Source: Bradyrhizobium sp. LHD-71 | Lineage (GTDB): Bacteria; Pseudomonadota; Alphaproteobacteria; Rhizobiales; Xanthobacteraceae | Assembly: GCF_031157255.1 (NCBI RefSeq) | Contig: NZ_JAVIFX010000033.1 | Span: 26,860 to 90,859, forward strand | Reading direction: 5' to 3' | Length of the DNA: 64,000 nucleotides | In this document: piece after piece, positions 36,869-46,017 of the stretch | How positions within the stretch are numbered: the stretch's first letter is position 1 | Layout: each line of letters begins with the position of its first letter | Position numbers and translations under genes: made by a program | The notes under the pieces: generated by a model | Told to the model about the DNA's origin: nothing | Database searches by the model: none | Seen by the model: only the letters and a program-made list of their open reading frames with translations

Positions 36869-37149
36869 TGGGATGTACCGTGTGTTGTTGAAGTCCATGG
36901 ATTGGGTGTTGCTCCGCTTATTGGACACGACCCGCGACGGAGCTGCCGCGAAAGGCCCGGAACCGAAGGAAACGAAACGCGAACCAGCCCTGCCGGCAAC
37001 CTACCCGATTGACCCGATCAGCACAATCGACGGAACGCTGTTTTACAGCCTTCCTGCGACCGCCCGGCAGTTGCTCCACAACGGGAAAGCCCTATATGGA
37101 ATTCGCCAAGTTCCGCAGGGCTGCCCTTCATCTGAATGGAAAGAGATAT

Positions 37150-37473
37150 ATGACAACTTTCGACAAGCGCGAGGAAGGCTTCGAGAAAAAGTTCGCTCTG
37201 GACGAAGAGCAGAAGTTCAAGGCGGAGGCGCGGCGGAACAGGCTTCTGGGAATGTGGGCGGCTGAAAAGATGGGTTTGAGCGGCGATGCCGCGAGCGCCT
37301 ACGCCAAGGAAGTCGTGGCCGCCGATTTCGAGGAATCCGGTGACGACGACGTCCTGCGCAAGGTCGAGCAGGATCTTTCGGCCAAGGGCCTCACCGTCGC
37401 GCAGGCGGAGATTCGGGCCAAGATGAACGAGCTTCTGCTCGAGGCTGTCGCCCAGGTGAAGGCCGGGAAATAG
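37150..37473 (+). CDS. F1-ATPase inhibitor zeta subunit (DUF1476)
   Basis: A 107-residue protein of the DUF1476 family, now known in Paracoccus as the zeta inhibitor of the F1FO-ATP synthase. It begins TTFDKREEGFEKKFALDEE and has 'FKAEARRNRLLGMWAAEKMGL' and 'EKDLSAKGL'-type segments. Its basic and acidic N terminus is the part known to block ATP hydrolysis by F1. It is cytoplasmic, on the matrix-equivalent face. The start at 37150 follows GGAAAGAG. It converges on cynS. Confidence 0.92.
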   Translation: MTTFDKREEGFEKKFALDEEQKFKAEARRNRLLGMWAAEKMGLSGDAASAYAKEVVAADFEESGDDDVLRKVEQDLSAKGLTVAQAEIRAKMNELLLEAVAQVKAGK

Positions 37474-37477
37474 GCCG

Positions 37478-37541
37478 GAGCCTGGCTTCTCATCGCGAGC
37501 CAACGGGACACGCGAAGCGCCCCGTTGGCCCGCACAGGCTC
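37478..37541. terminator. Nested inverted repeat between convergent genes
   Basis: Outer arms GAGCCTG / CAGGCTC (37478-37484, 37535-37541) enclose inner arms GCCAACGGG / CCCGTTGGC (37499-37507, 37521-37529). The position between the convergent zeta and cynS genes suggests a bidirectional terminator. There is no T-run on either side. Confidence 0.55.
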
Positions 37542-38028
37542 ACCCCTCCTTGAATCCATACTCCGGTACGTTGCCGGTTGCGCCGTAGTACTTGTACGGC
37601 AGAAACTTGCCAGACATCGTGATCTTGACGCGGTCGCCCTTGGGGTTCGGCAGGCGCTCCATCACGAAGTCGAAGTCGATCGCCGACATGATGCCGTCGC
37701 CGAACTCCTCCTCGATCAGCGCCTTCCACGCCGGACCGTTGACCATCACCATCTCGTAGAATCGATAAATCAGCGGATCGGTCGGCGGCATCGGCGTGCC
37801 GGCGCCGCGCATCGGGATTTCGTTGAGCAGCGCGACTTCGGCTTTCGACAGCCCGAACAGTTCGCCGGCATTTGCGGCCTGCGGCTTGGTCAGCTTCATC
37901 TGGCCAAGGATCGCGCCGACGATCAGCACTTCCGAATAGCCGCCGATCTTGTCGCAGATATGCTTCCACGACCAGCCCTTCTCGCGCTTGATGTCCAGAA
38001 GCTTTTCCGTGAGATCGCTGCGTTTCAT
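37540..38028 (-). CDS. cynS: Cyanate hydratase (cyanase)
   Basis: A 162-residue cyanase, which converts cyanate and bicarbonate to ammonia and CO2. The catalytic triad of the family is present: Arg89 and Glu92 in YRFYEM and Ser115 in GDGIMSAI. The C-terminal domain 'KITMSGKFLPYKYY' is standard. The start at 38028 follows GGGAGAAC. It is the last gene of the minus-strand operon cynA-cynB-cynD-cynS, 43 bases after cynD, so imported cyanate would be used as nitrogen source. Confidence 0.96.
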   Translation of the reverse strand: MKRSDLTEKLLDIKREKGWSWKHICDKIGGYSEVLIVGAILGQMKLTKPQAANAGELFGLSKAEVALLNEIPMRGAGTPMPPTDPLIYRFYEMVMVNGPAWKALIEEEFGDGIMSAIDFDFVMERLPNPKGDRVKITMSGKFLPYKYYGATGNVPEYGFKEG

Positions 38029-38071
38029 TTTGGTTCTCCCGATTTGCAATGCGTGGTCGCCGAGCAGCCGA

Positions 38072-38953
38072 TCAGGCGGCGGGCTCGTTGATGATGGCAG
38101 GCTCAGGTAGCGCCGGCCGGACGACCGGCACATGGCGCGGGTCGCGCCCTGTGACCGTCTGCGCGAACGTCTTGCTGCGGCTGACCAGGAAATCGATGAT
38201 GTGGTTGCGCAGGCCGTAGTAGTGCGGATGGCGGTGGATATCGATGCGTGCCCTGTTCTTCGGCAGAGGATTTTCCAGGATCTCGGCCAGCACCGCGCCG
38301 GGGCCGTTGGTCATCAGAATGATCTTGTCGGCGAGATAGATCGCCTCGTCGACGTCATGGGTGATCATGAACGTCGTCTGGCCGGTCTCCAGGCAGATGC
38401 GCCGTACCTCGTCCTGCAGGGTGCCGCGCGTCAGCGCGTCGAGCGCCGAGAACGGCTCGTCCATCAGCATCATCTTCGGCGTGATCGATAACGCGCGGGC
38501 GATGCCGACGCGCTGCTTCATGCCGCCGGACAGTTCTGACGGTCGCTTGTGCTCGGAGCCGGTCAGGCCGACCAGGTCGATGAACTTCTGCGCCTGTTCA
38601 CGCACCTGCTCGGCCTTCCAGTTGCGCCACTTCGACGACACGGCGAAAGCCACATTGCCCATCACCGTGCGCCACGGCAGCAGCGCGTGGCTCTGGAAGA
38701 TCACCGCGCGGTCGAGACTCGGGCCCTCGATCGCCTGCCCGTCGACGATCACCGCGCCCTCGCTCGGCTCATCGAGGCCGGCGAGGATATTGAGCACGGT
38801 CGTCTTGCCGCAGCCGGAGTGGCCGATGACGCAGGAAAACTCACCACGCTTCATCGACAGCCACAGATCCTCGAACACCGCGGTCGACCCGCCTGCGGGG
38901 TTCGGGTAGCGCTTGGCGATCCCCTCGATGGAGATGAACTTGTCGTTCGACAT
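38072..38953 (-). CDS. cynD: Cyanate/nitrate-type ABC transporter ATPase
   Basis: A 293-residue ATPase of the NrtD/SsuB/TauB group. Walker A is GHSGCGKT at residues 44-51, the signature is LSGGMKQRVGIARAL and Walker B is MLMDEPFSALDALTR. Its C-terminal extension after about residue 235 is typical of nitrate and cyanate type ATPases. The symbol follows the gene order with cynS. The ATG at 38953 overlaps the region of the cynB stop; a GTG two codons upstream is possible. Confidence 0.9.
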   Translation of the reverse strand: MSNDKFISIEGIAKRYPNPAGGSTAVFEDLWLSMKRGEFSCVIGHSGCGKTTVLNILAGLDEPSEGAVIVDGQAIEGPSLDRAVIFQSHALLPWRTVMGNVAFAVSSKWRNWKAEQVREQAQKFIDLVGLTGSEHKRPSELSGGMKQRVGIARALSITPKMMLMDEPFSALDALTRGTLQDEVRRICLETGQTTFMITHDVDEAIYLADKIILMTNGPGAVLAEILENPLPKNRARIDIHRHPHYYGLRNHIIDFLVSRSKTFAQTVTGRDPRHVPVVRPALPEPAIINEPAA

Positions 38954-38958
38954 TTTCA

Positions 38959-39798
38959 CTATTCCGGAAAGGTGACCATGCGCGTGAAACGCGCGAGGAT
39001 CTGATCAAGGATCATTCCGACCAGGCCGATCACGAGGATGGCGATGATGACGTTGGTGATCGAGAGGTTGTTCCACTCGTTCCAGACGAAGTAGCCGATG
39101 CCGGTGCCGCCCACGAGCATCTCGGCGGCGACGATCACCAGCCAGGCAATGCCGATCGAGATCCGCATGCCGGTGAGAATGGTCGGTGCCGCGGCCGGCA
39201 GGATCACCGTGAAGGCTCGGCGCACGGTGCCGACTTCCAGCGTGCGCGCGACATTGACCCATTCCCGGCGCACCGCCGCCACGCCGAACGCGGTGTTGAT
39301 CAACATCGGCCACAGCGCGCAGATGAAGATGACGAAGATCGCCGACGTATTGGAATCCTTGATGGTGTAAAGGGCCAGCGGCATCCAGGCCAATGGCGAT
39401 ATCGGCTTGAGGATCTGGATGTACGGATCGAGCGCCTTGCTCATGAGCGGCGACATGCCGATCAGGAAACCCAGCGGGATCGCGACCGCGACCGCGATCA
39501 CGTAGCCGAACAGCACGCGCGCGATCGAAAAGCCGAGCTGGATGCCGATGCCCTTGTCGTTCGGCCCCTTGTCGTAGAATGGGCTCTTGATGTGCTCCCA
39601 GAGCTTCGCGCCGACGTCGAGCGGCCCTGGCATCGCCGACTTGCCCTGCGTCGCGGTCGCCCCCATCAGCCGCGCATATTCGGGGCTCATATTGGCCGCC
39701 GGCCCCGTACCGCGGGTGGCGATGTGCCAGCCGCCGAGAAACAGAAGCAGCAGCGCGATCGAGACGACTGCCGCGCGGATCGAAAGCGAGTTCGCCAC
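38959..39798 (-). CDS. cynB: Cyanate/nitrate-type ABC transporter permease
   Basis: A 279-residue permease of the NrtB family, with about six membrane segments. It has 'PLGFLIGMSPLMSKALDPYIQILKPISPLAWMPLALYTIKDSN' and the EAA loop 'VARTLEVGTVRRAFTVILPAAAPTILTGMRISIG'. The GTG at 39798 is chosen because it follows the cynA stop by two bases and matches the family N terminus; the open frame continues upstream inside cynA. Confidence 0.9.
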   Translation of the reverse strand: MANSLSIRAAVVSIALLLLFLGGWHIATRGTGPAANMSPEYARLMGATATQGKSAMPGPLDVGAKLWEHIKSPFYDKGPNDKGIGIQLGFSIARVLFGYVIAVAVAIPLGFLIGMSPLMSKALDPYIQILKPISPLAWMPLALYTIKDSNTSAIFVIFICALWPMLINTAFGVAAVRREWVNVARTLEVGTVRRAFTVILPAAAPTILTGMRISIGIAWLVIVAAEMLVGGTGIGYFVWNEWNNLSITNVIIAILVIGLVGMILDQILARFTRMVTFPE

Positions 39799-39800
39799 GG

Positions 39801-41177
39801 TCAGCTCGCCTTTCTGATCTTGAAGCTGTTCAAATACTCTTCCGGCTTGTTCGGATCGAACGCACGGCCCATGACCGAAAATGTCTTGGTGGTCGCGGCC
39901 GGCGGCGTGAGACCTGCCTCCTTCATCAGCTTCGTCGTGTCGGTTGCGAGATAGACCTGCCTGGCGACGCTTGCGTAATCGACATCGCCCTTGATCTGAC
40001 CCCACCGCTTCATCTGCGTCATGATCCAGACTGCAAATGATTCCCACGGGAACGGGTCGAAATCGATCCGCTTGGCATCGGTTTTCACGCTGCCGAGGCC
40101 GTCGGCGAAGGTGCCCGTGAGGATCTGCTCCAGAACGATCTCGGGCTGGTTGATGTAATTTGCTGGTGCAATGGCCGCCGCGATCTGCTTGCGGTTCTCC
40201 GGTTTCGCCGCGAAGGCGGTCGCCTCGATGATCGCGCGCAAGAGGGCCGCGTAGGTGTTCGGCGCGGCGGCAATGAACTCCTTCGACGCGGCGAATGCGC
40301 AGCAGGGATGCCCTTCCCAGATATCCTTGGTCAGAACGTGGATGAAGCCGACGCCGTCATAGACGGCGCGCTGGTTCATCGGATCCGGGCCGAGAAAGCC
40401 GTCGATGTTGTCAGCGCGCAGGTTCGCGACCATCTCCGGCGGCGGCACGGCACGAATCTGCACGTCGGTGTCGGGATCGATGCCGTGCTCGGCGAGATAG
40501 TAGCGAAGCAGGTAGTTATGCATCGAGAAGTCGAAGGGTACTGCAAACTTGAATCCCTTCCAGCTCTTCGGATCGCGCTTGTCCTTATGCTTCACCGACA
40601 GCGTGATCGCCTGCCCGTTGATGTTCTCGATCGCCGGCACCGTGTACGGCACCGCGTTGGAGCCGACGCCCATGGTGATCGCGATCGGCATCGGCGAGAG
40701 CATGTGCGCGGCGTCGTATTCCTTGTTCAGCGTCTTGTCGCGGATCACCGCCCAGCCCGCCGTCTTGATGACTTCGACGTTCAGCCCCTGCTTCGCATAG
40801 AAGCCCATCGGGTGCGCCATGATGATGGGCGTCGCACAGGTGATCGGAATGAAGCCAACCTTGAGATCCTTCTTCTCGAGCGTCCCGCCTTGCGCAAACG
40901 CTTCGGTCGCGGTCTTGAGCGGAAAGAATTGCGAGATTGCCGCTAGCGCCGTGGACGCACCCACTGCCTTCAGGAAGGCGCGACGGCCTGCGTCCTGCGG
41001 AAACATCGCCCGCACCACAGCCGAGGCGACCACATTCTCGAAGCGCCTGTCCGCGCTTTCGACCGGCGCACATCGAAGCTCATCCCGCTTGTGGTCGGCT
41101 TCGGAGGCATGGCGGCCACAGCTGCAGCCGGCGTTGAGCGAACGGTCGGGATCGAAGGGGTTGTCGAACGTCGGCAT
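39801..41177 (-). CDS. cynA: Cyanate/nitrate-type ABC transporter substrate-binding protein
   Basis: A 458-residue CmpA/NrtA-type binding protein. A twin-arginine-like signal RRAFLKAVG starts at residue 65, with cleavage likely near AFA at about 95. The mature region has 'VGFIPITCATPIIMAHPMGFYAKQGL' and 'PVPYTVPAIENINGQAI'-like blocks. The 64-residue region before the twin arginine is unusually long and holds a Cys/His cluster (C18, C20, H23, H29, C36). The start at 41177 follows GGGAGAGAG. A sigma-54 promoter lies just upstream. Substrate is inferred as cyanate from cynS in the operon; nitrate or bicarbonate cannot be excluded from sequence. Confidence 0.9.
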   Translation of the reverse strand: MPTFDNPFDPDRSLNAGCSCGRHASEADHKRDELRCAPVESADRRFENVVASAVVRAMFPQDAGRRAFLKAVGASTALAAISQFFPLKTATEAFAQGGTLEKKDLKVGFIPITCATPIIMAHPMGFYAKQGLNVEVIKTAGWAVIRDKTLNKEYDAAHMLSPMPIAITMGVGSNAVPYTVPAIENINGQAITLSVKHKDKRDPKSWKGFKFAVPFDFSMHNYLLRYYLAEHGIDPDTDVQIRAVPPPEMVANLRADNIDGFLGPDPMNQRAVYDGVGFIHVLTKDIWEGHPCCAFAASKEFIAAAPNTYAALLRAIIEATAFAAKPENRKQIAAAIAPANYINQPEIVLEQILTGTFADGLGSVKTDAKRIDFDPFPWESFAVWIMTQMKRWGQIKGDVDYASVARQVYLATDTTKLMKEAGLTPPAATTKTFSVMGRAFDPNKPEEYLNSFKIRKAS

Positions 41178-41214
41178 GAGCTCTCTCCCTGCAGAGGCGG
41201 TTGCCTCAGGAATG

Positions 41215-41230
41215 AGCAAGGAGCGTGCCA
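41215..41230 (-). promoter_or_regulatory. Sigma-54 promoter of cynABDS
   Basis: On the minus strand TGGCACGCTCCTTGCT matches the -24/-12 consensus TGGCAC-N5-TTGC exactly. It lies 38 bases upstream of the cynA ATG, which gives an expected transcription start near 41203 and a leader of about 26 bases. The divergent gene encodes a sigma-54 activator, so the pairing is internally consistent. Confidence 0.9.
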
Positions 41231-41288
41231 GCCTCACGCACACGGAAATTCCGCAGCAATCCCAGCGCTGCTGCGACAAGTTGGCAGC

Positions 41289-41341
41289 TACGATTTATCG
41301 TGATACACGGGAAATCGTAGCACAAAATACGAAATCTCGTA
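41289..41341. promoter_or_regulatory. Three 14-bp palindromic sites, probable activator operators
   Basis: Three sites share the pattern TACGA-N4-TCGTA: TACGATTTATCGTG (41289-41302), CACGGGAAATCGTA (41306-41319) and TACGAAATCTCGTA (41328-41341, perfect except the centre). They lie 60-125 bases upstream of the sigma-54 promoter, the usual enhancer distance, and the third ends 8 bases before the regulator start, which suggests autorepression. The binding protein is inferred to be the adjacent CynF-like activator. Confidence 0.7.
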
Positions 41342-41348
41342 GGAAAGC

Positions 41349-43256
<1,908 letters not shown>

Positions 43257-43258
43257 AT

Positions 43259-43360
43259 CGTCATTGCGAGGCATTCGCTCGCCCATAGCCGTTCGAAGCA
43301 ATCCGGCGCGGTGCTTGCGTAAACTCAGACTGGGTTGCTTCGCTGCGCTAGCAATGACGA
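43259..43360. repeat. Paired dispersed repeat between convergent genes
   Basis: CGTCATTGCGAG (from 43259) and its inverse CTAGCAATGACG (to 43359) flank internal GAAGCAATCC and GGGTTGCTTC arms. This is a BIME-like inverted pair of the GTCATTGCGAG repeat. It fills the gap between the convergent cynF and trmJ genes and may act as a bidirectional transcription stop. Confidence 0.75.
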
Positions 43361-43361
43361 T

Positions 43362-44552
43362 TCATGGCGTCTCCAGATTCTTCTCAAGTCTTGCCAGCTC
43401 GCCTTCGAGATCGCCGACCACATCCGCCTCGCGCACGTCCACGACGCGATAGCCGCGCGTCTCGAGCCACGTCCGTCGTTCGCCACGATCCTTCGTGAGA
43501 TCGTCAGGCTCGTTGGCGGCAATCAGTTCGATCGCGACGCGAAAGGGGAACGAGACGAAGTCCGGAATCTGCCGGCCCACCGGCGTCTGGCGCTTGAACT
43601 GTCCGGCGAAGCGCCGGTCCCTGGTCAGCGCCTTCCACAGCACACGCTCGGCGTCCGATGTGTTCCGCCGCAACAGCCGCGCGAGGCCACGCACCGGTCC
43701 CTGCTCGTCGGGCATGCGGCCCGCGCCGGTGGTCGCAAGCAGCGCCCGCAGGCGCGCCGCCTCTTCACCGTCCAGCACCCCGCCGCGCGCCGGCCCCTTG
43801 CGTCCCTCCGCGATCGCCTTGATCGCGCCATGCAGGGTCTGCATGTCCTGCTTCGTCGCTTCCATACGCGAGAAGATGTTGCGCAGGTTGACGATCATGG
43901 TGTCGCGCTTTTCCGGCGGCCGCAGGAATTCCACGCGGTCGAGCTCGGTGACCAGCGTGTCGAAGAACGCCTGCTCTTGCTCCTTGCTGGCGCGCACCGA
44001 GCGCTCTGTGGCCACAAACGGCAGAACGCCGCCCTTGGCGCATTTGAACCACTCGTAACCCATCAGCAGCACCGCCTGCGCGAGATTGAGCGAGGCGAAC
44101 TCCGGATCGACCGGAAAGGTGACGATGCGGTCGGCCAGCGCGACCTCCTGGTTGGTCAATCCCCAGCGCTCGCGGCCGAACAGGATCGCGGCCCGTCCGG
44201 CGCCCGCGATCTCGCCGGCCAGTTCCCGCACCGCCGCCTCGGGCGCAAGCACAGGTTTTGCCTGATCGTGCGCACGCGCCGTCGTTGCGAGCACCAGCGA
44301 GCAGTCCGCAATAGCGGCGTGAACCGTGTCGAACAGCCTGGCACCATCGACGATGGCGTCGGCGCCGGCAGCCGCACGCTTTGCATGGACGTTCGGCCAG
44401 CCGTCGCGCGGATTGACGATGCGCAGCTCCTTCAAGCCGAAGTTGCCCATAGCCCGCGCCGCCATGCCGATGTTCTGACCGAGCTGCGGCTCAACCAGCA
44501 CCACGACAGGCGCCTCGCGCAAGGCTGACCCGATGCTTTCAGTTCCAGACAT
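43362..44552 (-). CDS. trmJ: TrmJ-type RNA 2'-O-methyltransferase fused to a DUF559 domain
   Basis: A 396-residue protein with two parts. Residues 13-170 are a SPOUT methyltransferase with 'VLVEPQLGQNIGMAARAMGNFGL', 'LFGRERWGLTNQEV' and 'FPVDPEFASLNLAQAVLLMGYE', as in TrmJ, which methylates position 32 of tRNA. A helical stretch follows to about 285. Residues 289-392 resemble DUF559, a VSR-like nuclease-fold domain ('LLRRNTSDAERVLWKAL', 'FKRQTPVGRQIPDFV', 'WLETRGYRVVDV'), but the usual ELDGGQH catalytic segment reads IELIAANEP. The added domain may therefore bind nucleic acid without cutting it. The fusion is unusual. Confidence 0.88.
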   Translation of the reverse strand: MSGTESIGSALREAPVVVLVEPQLGQNIGMAARAMGNFGLKELRIVNPRDGWPNVHAKRAAAGADAIVDGARLFDTVHAAIADCSLVLATTARAHDQAKPVLAPEAAVRELAGEIAGAGRAAILFGRERWGLTNQEVALADRIVTFPVDPEFASLNLAQAVLLMGYEWFKCAKGGVLPFVATERSVRASKEQEQAFFDTLVTELDRVEFLRPPEKRDTMIVNLRNIFSRMEATKQDMQTLHGAIKAIAEGRKGPARGGVLDGEEAARLRALLATTGAGRMPDEQGPVRGLARLLRRNTSDAERVLWKALTRDRRFAGQFKRQTPVGRQIPDFVSFPFRVAIELIAANEPDDLTKDRGERRTWLETRGYRVVDVREADVVGDLEGELARLEKNLETP

Positions 44553-44753
44553 CTTTCTTTCACTTTCGCGCCTATCCGATTGCGCTTTCGAGCGATTTTC
44601 TCAAGCGAATAATGCGCGGCGCGCACGCGACTGGAATAAGGTCGGGCAGCAACCCTCCTTCCAGGGCGCGCCCGCCGGTGCTATAGCGGCCCGGACCGGC
44701 CACGAATCCGGCGCCCCCCTCGCGTTTCATCCCAAGGTAAGGCCCTGTCCCAA

Positions 44754-45971
44754 ATGGCAAAAATCAAGGTGACCAACCCGGTCGTCGAGCTCGACGGCGA
44801 CGAGATGACCAGGATCATCTGGCAGTACATCAAGGACAAGCTGATCCACCCCTACCTTGACGTCGACCTGCTCTATTTCGACCTCGGTATGGAACACCGT
44901 GACCAGACCAACGACCAGGTCACCATCGATGCGGCGAACGCGATCAAGCAGCACGGCGTCGGCGTCAAATGCGCCACCATCACGCCGGACGAAGCGCGCG
45001 TGAAAGAGTTCAACCTGAAGGAAATGTGGAAGTCGCCGAACGGCACCATCCGCAACATCCTCGGCGGCGTCATCTTCCGCGAGCCGATCATCTGCAAGAA
45101 TGTGCCGCGGCTGGTGCCCGGCTGGACCAAGCCGATCATCATCGGCCGCCATGCTTACGGCGACCAGTACCGCGCGACCGACATCAAGTTCCCGGGCAAG
45201 GGCACGCTGACGATGAAGTTCGTCGGCGAGGACGGCACCGTGATCGAGCGGGAAGTCTTCAAGACGCCCGGCCCCGGCGTCGCCATGAGCATGTACAATC
45301 TCGACGCGTCGATCGCCGACTTTGCGCGCGCCTCTTTCAACTACGGCCTGCAGCGCAACTATCCGGTGTATCTGTCCACGAAGAACACGATCATGAAGGT
45401 CTATGACGGACGCTTCAAAGATATCTTCCAGGACATCTTCGACCGCGAGTTCAAGAAGCAGTTTGAAGCGAAGGGTCTCACCTACGAGCACCGGCTGATC
45501 GACGACATGGTCGCCTCGGCGCTGAAGTGGTCGGGCGGTTACGTCTGGGCGTGTAAAAACTACGACGGCGACGTGCAGTCCGACACCGTGGCGCAAGGCT
45601 ACGGCTCGCTCGGCCTGATGACCTCGGTGCTGCTGACGCCGGATGGCAAGACCATGGAAGCCGAAGCCGCGCACGGCACCGTGACACGCCACTATCGCGA
45701 GCACCAGAAGGGCAAGGAGACCTCGACCAATTCGATTGCCTCGATCTTCGCCTGGACCCAGGGCCTGTCGCATCGCGCCAAGCTCGACGACAACCAGGAG
45801 CTTGCGAACTTCGCCTCCACGCTCGAGAAGGTCTGCGTCGACACCGTCGAGTCCGGCTTCATGACCAAGGACCTGGCGCTCCTGGTCGGCGCCGAGCAGC
45901 GCTGGCTTTCCACTACCGGCTTCCTCGACAAGGTGTCGGACAACCTCTCCAAGGCGCTCGGCAAGACCTGA
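44754..45971 (+). CDS. icd: NADP-dependent isocitrate dehydrogenase
   Basis: A 405-residue homodimeric (eukaryote-like) NADP isocitrate dehydrogenase of the TCA cycle. It has '[24 protein letters not shown]', '[27 protein letters not shown]' and '[31 protein letters not shown]', with the substrate and NADP residues of the family. The 200 bases upstream hold its promoter region and GC-rich inverted repeats. It converges on the antiporter gene. Confidence 0.97.
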   Translation: MAKIKVTNPVVELDGDEMTRIIWQYIKDKLIHPYLDVDLLYFDLGMEHRDQTNDQVTIDAANAIKQHGVGVKCATITPDEARVKEFNLKEMWKSPNGTIRNILGGVIFREPIICKNVPRLVPGWTKPIIIGRHAYGDQYRATDIKFPGKGTLTMKFVGEDGTVIEREVFKTPGPGVAMSMYNLDASIADFARASFNYGLQRNYPVYLSTKNTIMKVYDGRFKDIFQDIFDREFKKQFEAKGLTYEHRLIDDMVASALKWSGGYVWACKNYDGDVQSDTVAQGYGSLGLMTSVLLTPDGKTMEAEAAHGTVTRHYREHQKGKETSTNSIASIFAWTQGLSHRAKLDDNQELANFASTLEKVCVDTVESGFMTKDLALLVGAEQRWLSTTGFLDKVSDNLSKALGKT

Positions 45972-45987
45972 GCGTCGCAGTCGATCG

Positions 45988-46010
45988 CCCGCAACAAACG
46001 GCTCTGCGGG
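45988..46010. terminator. Hairpin between convergent icd and antiporter genes
   Basis: CCCGCA and TGCGGG arms with an 11-base loop occupy the 46-base gap between the two stops. There is no T-run, so the call is tentative. Confidence 0.4.
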
Positions 46011-46017
46011 AAGCCAT

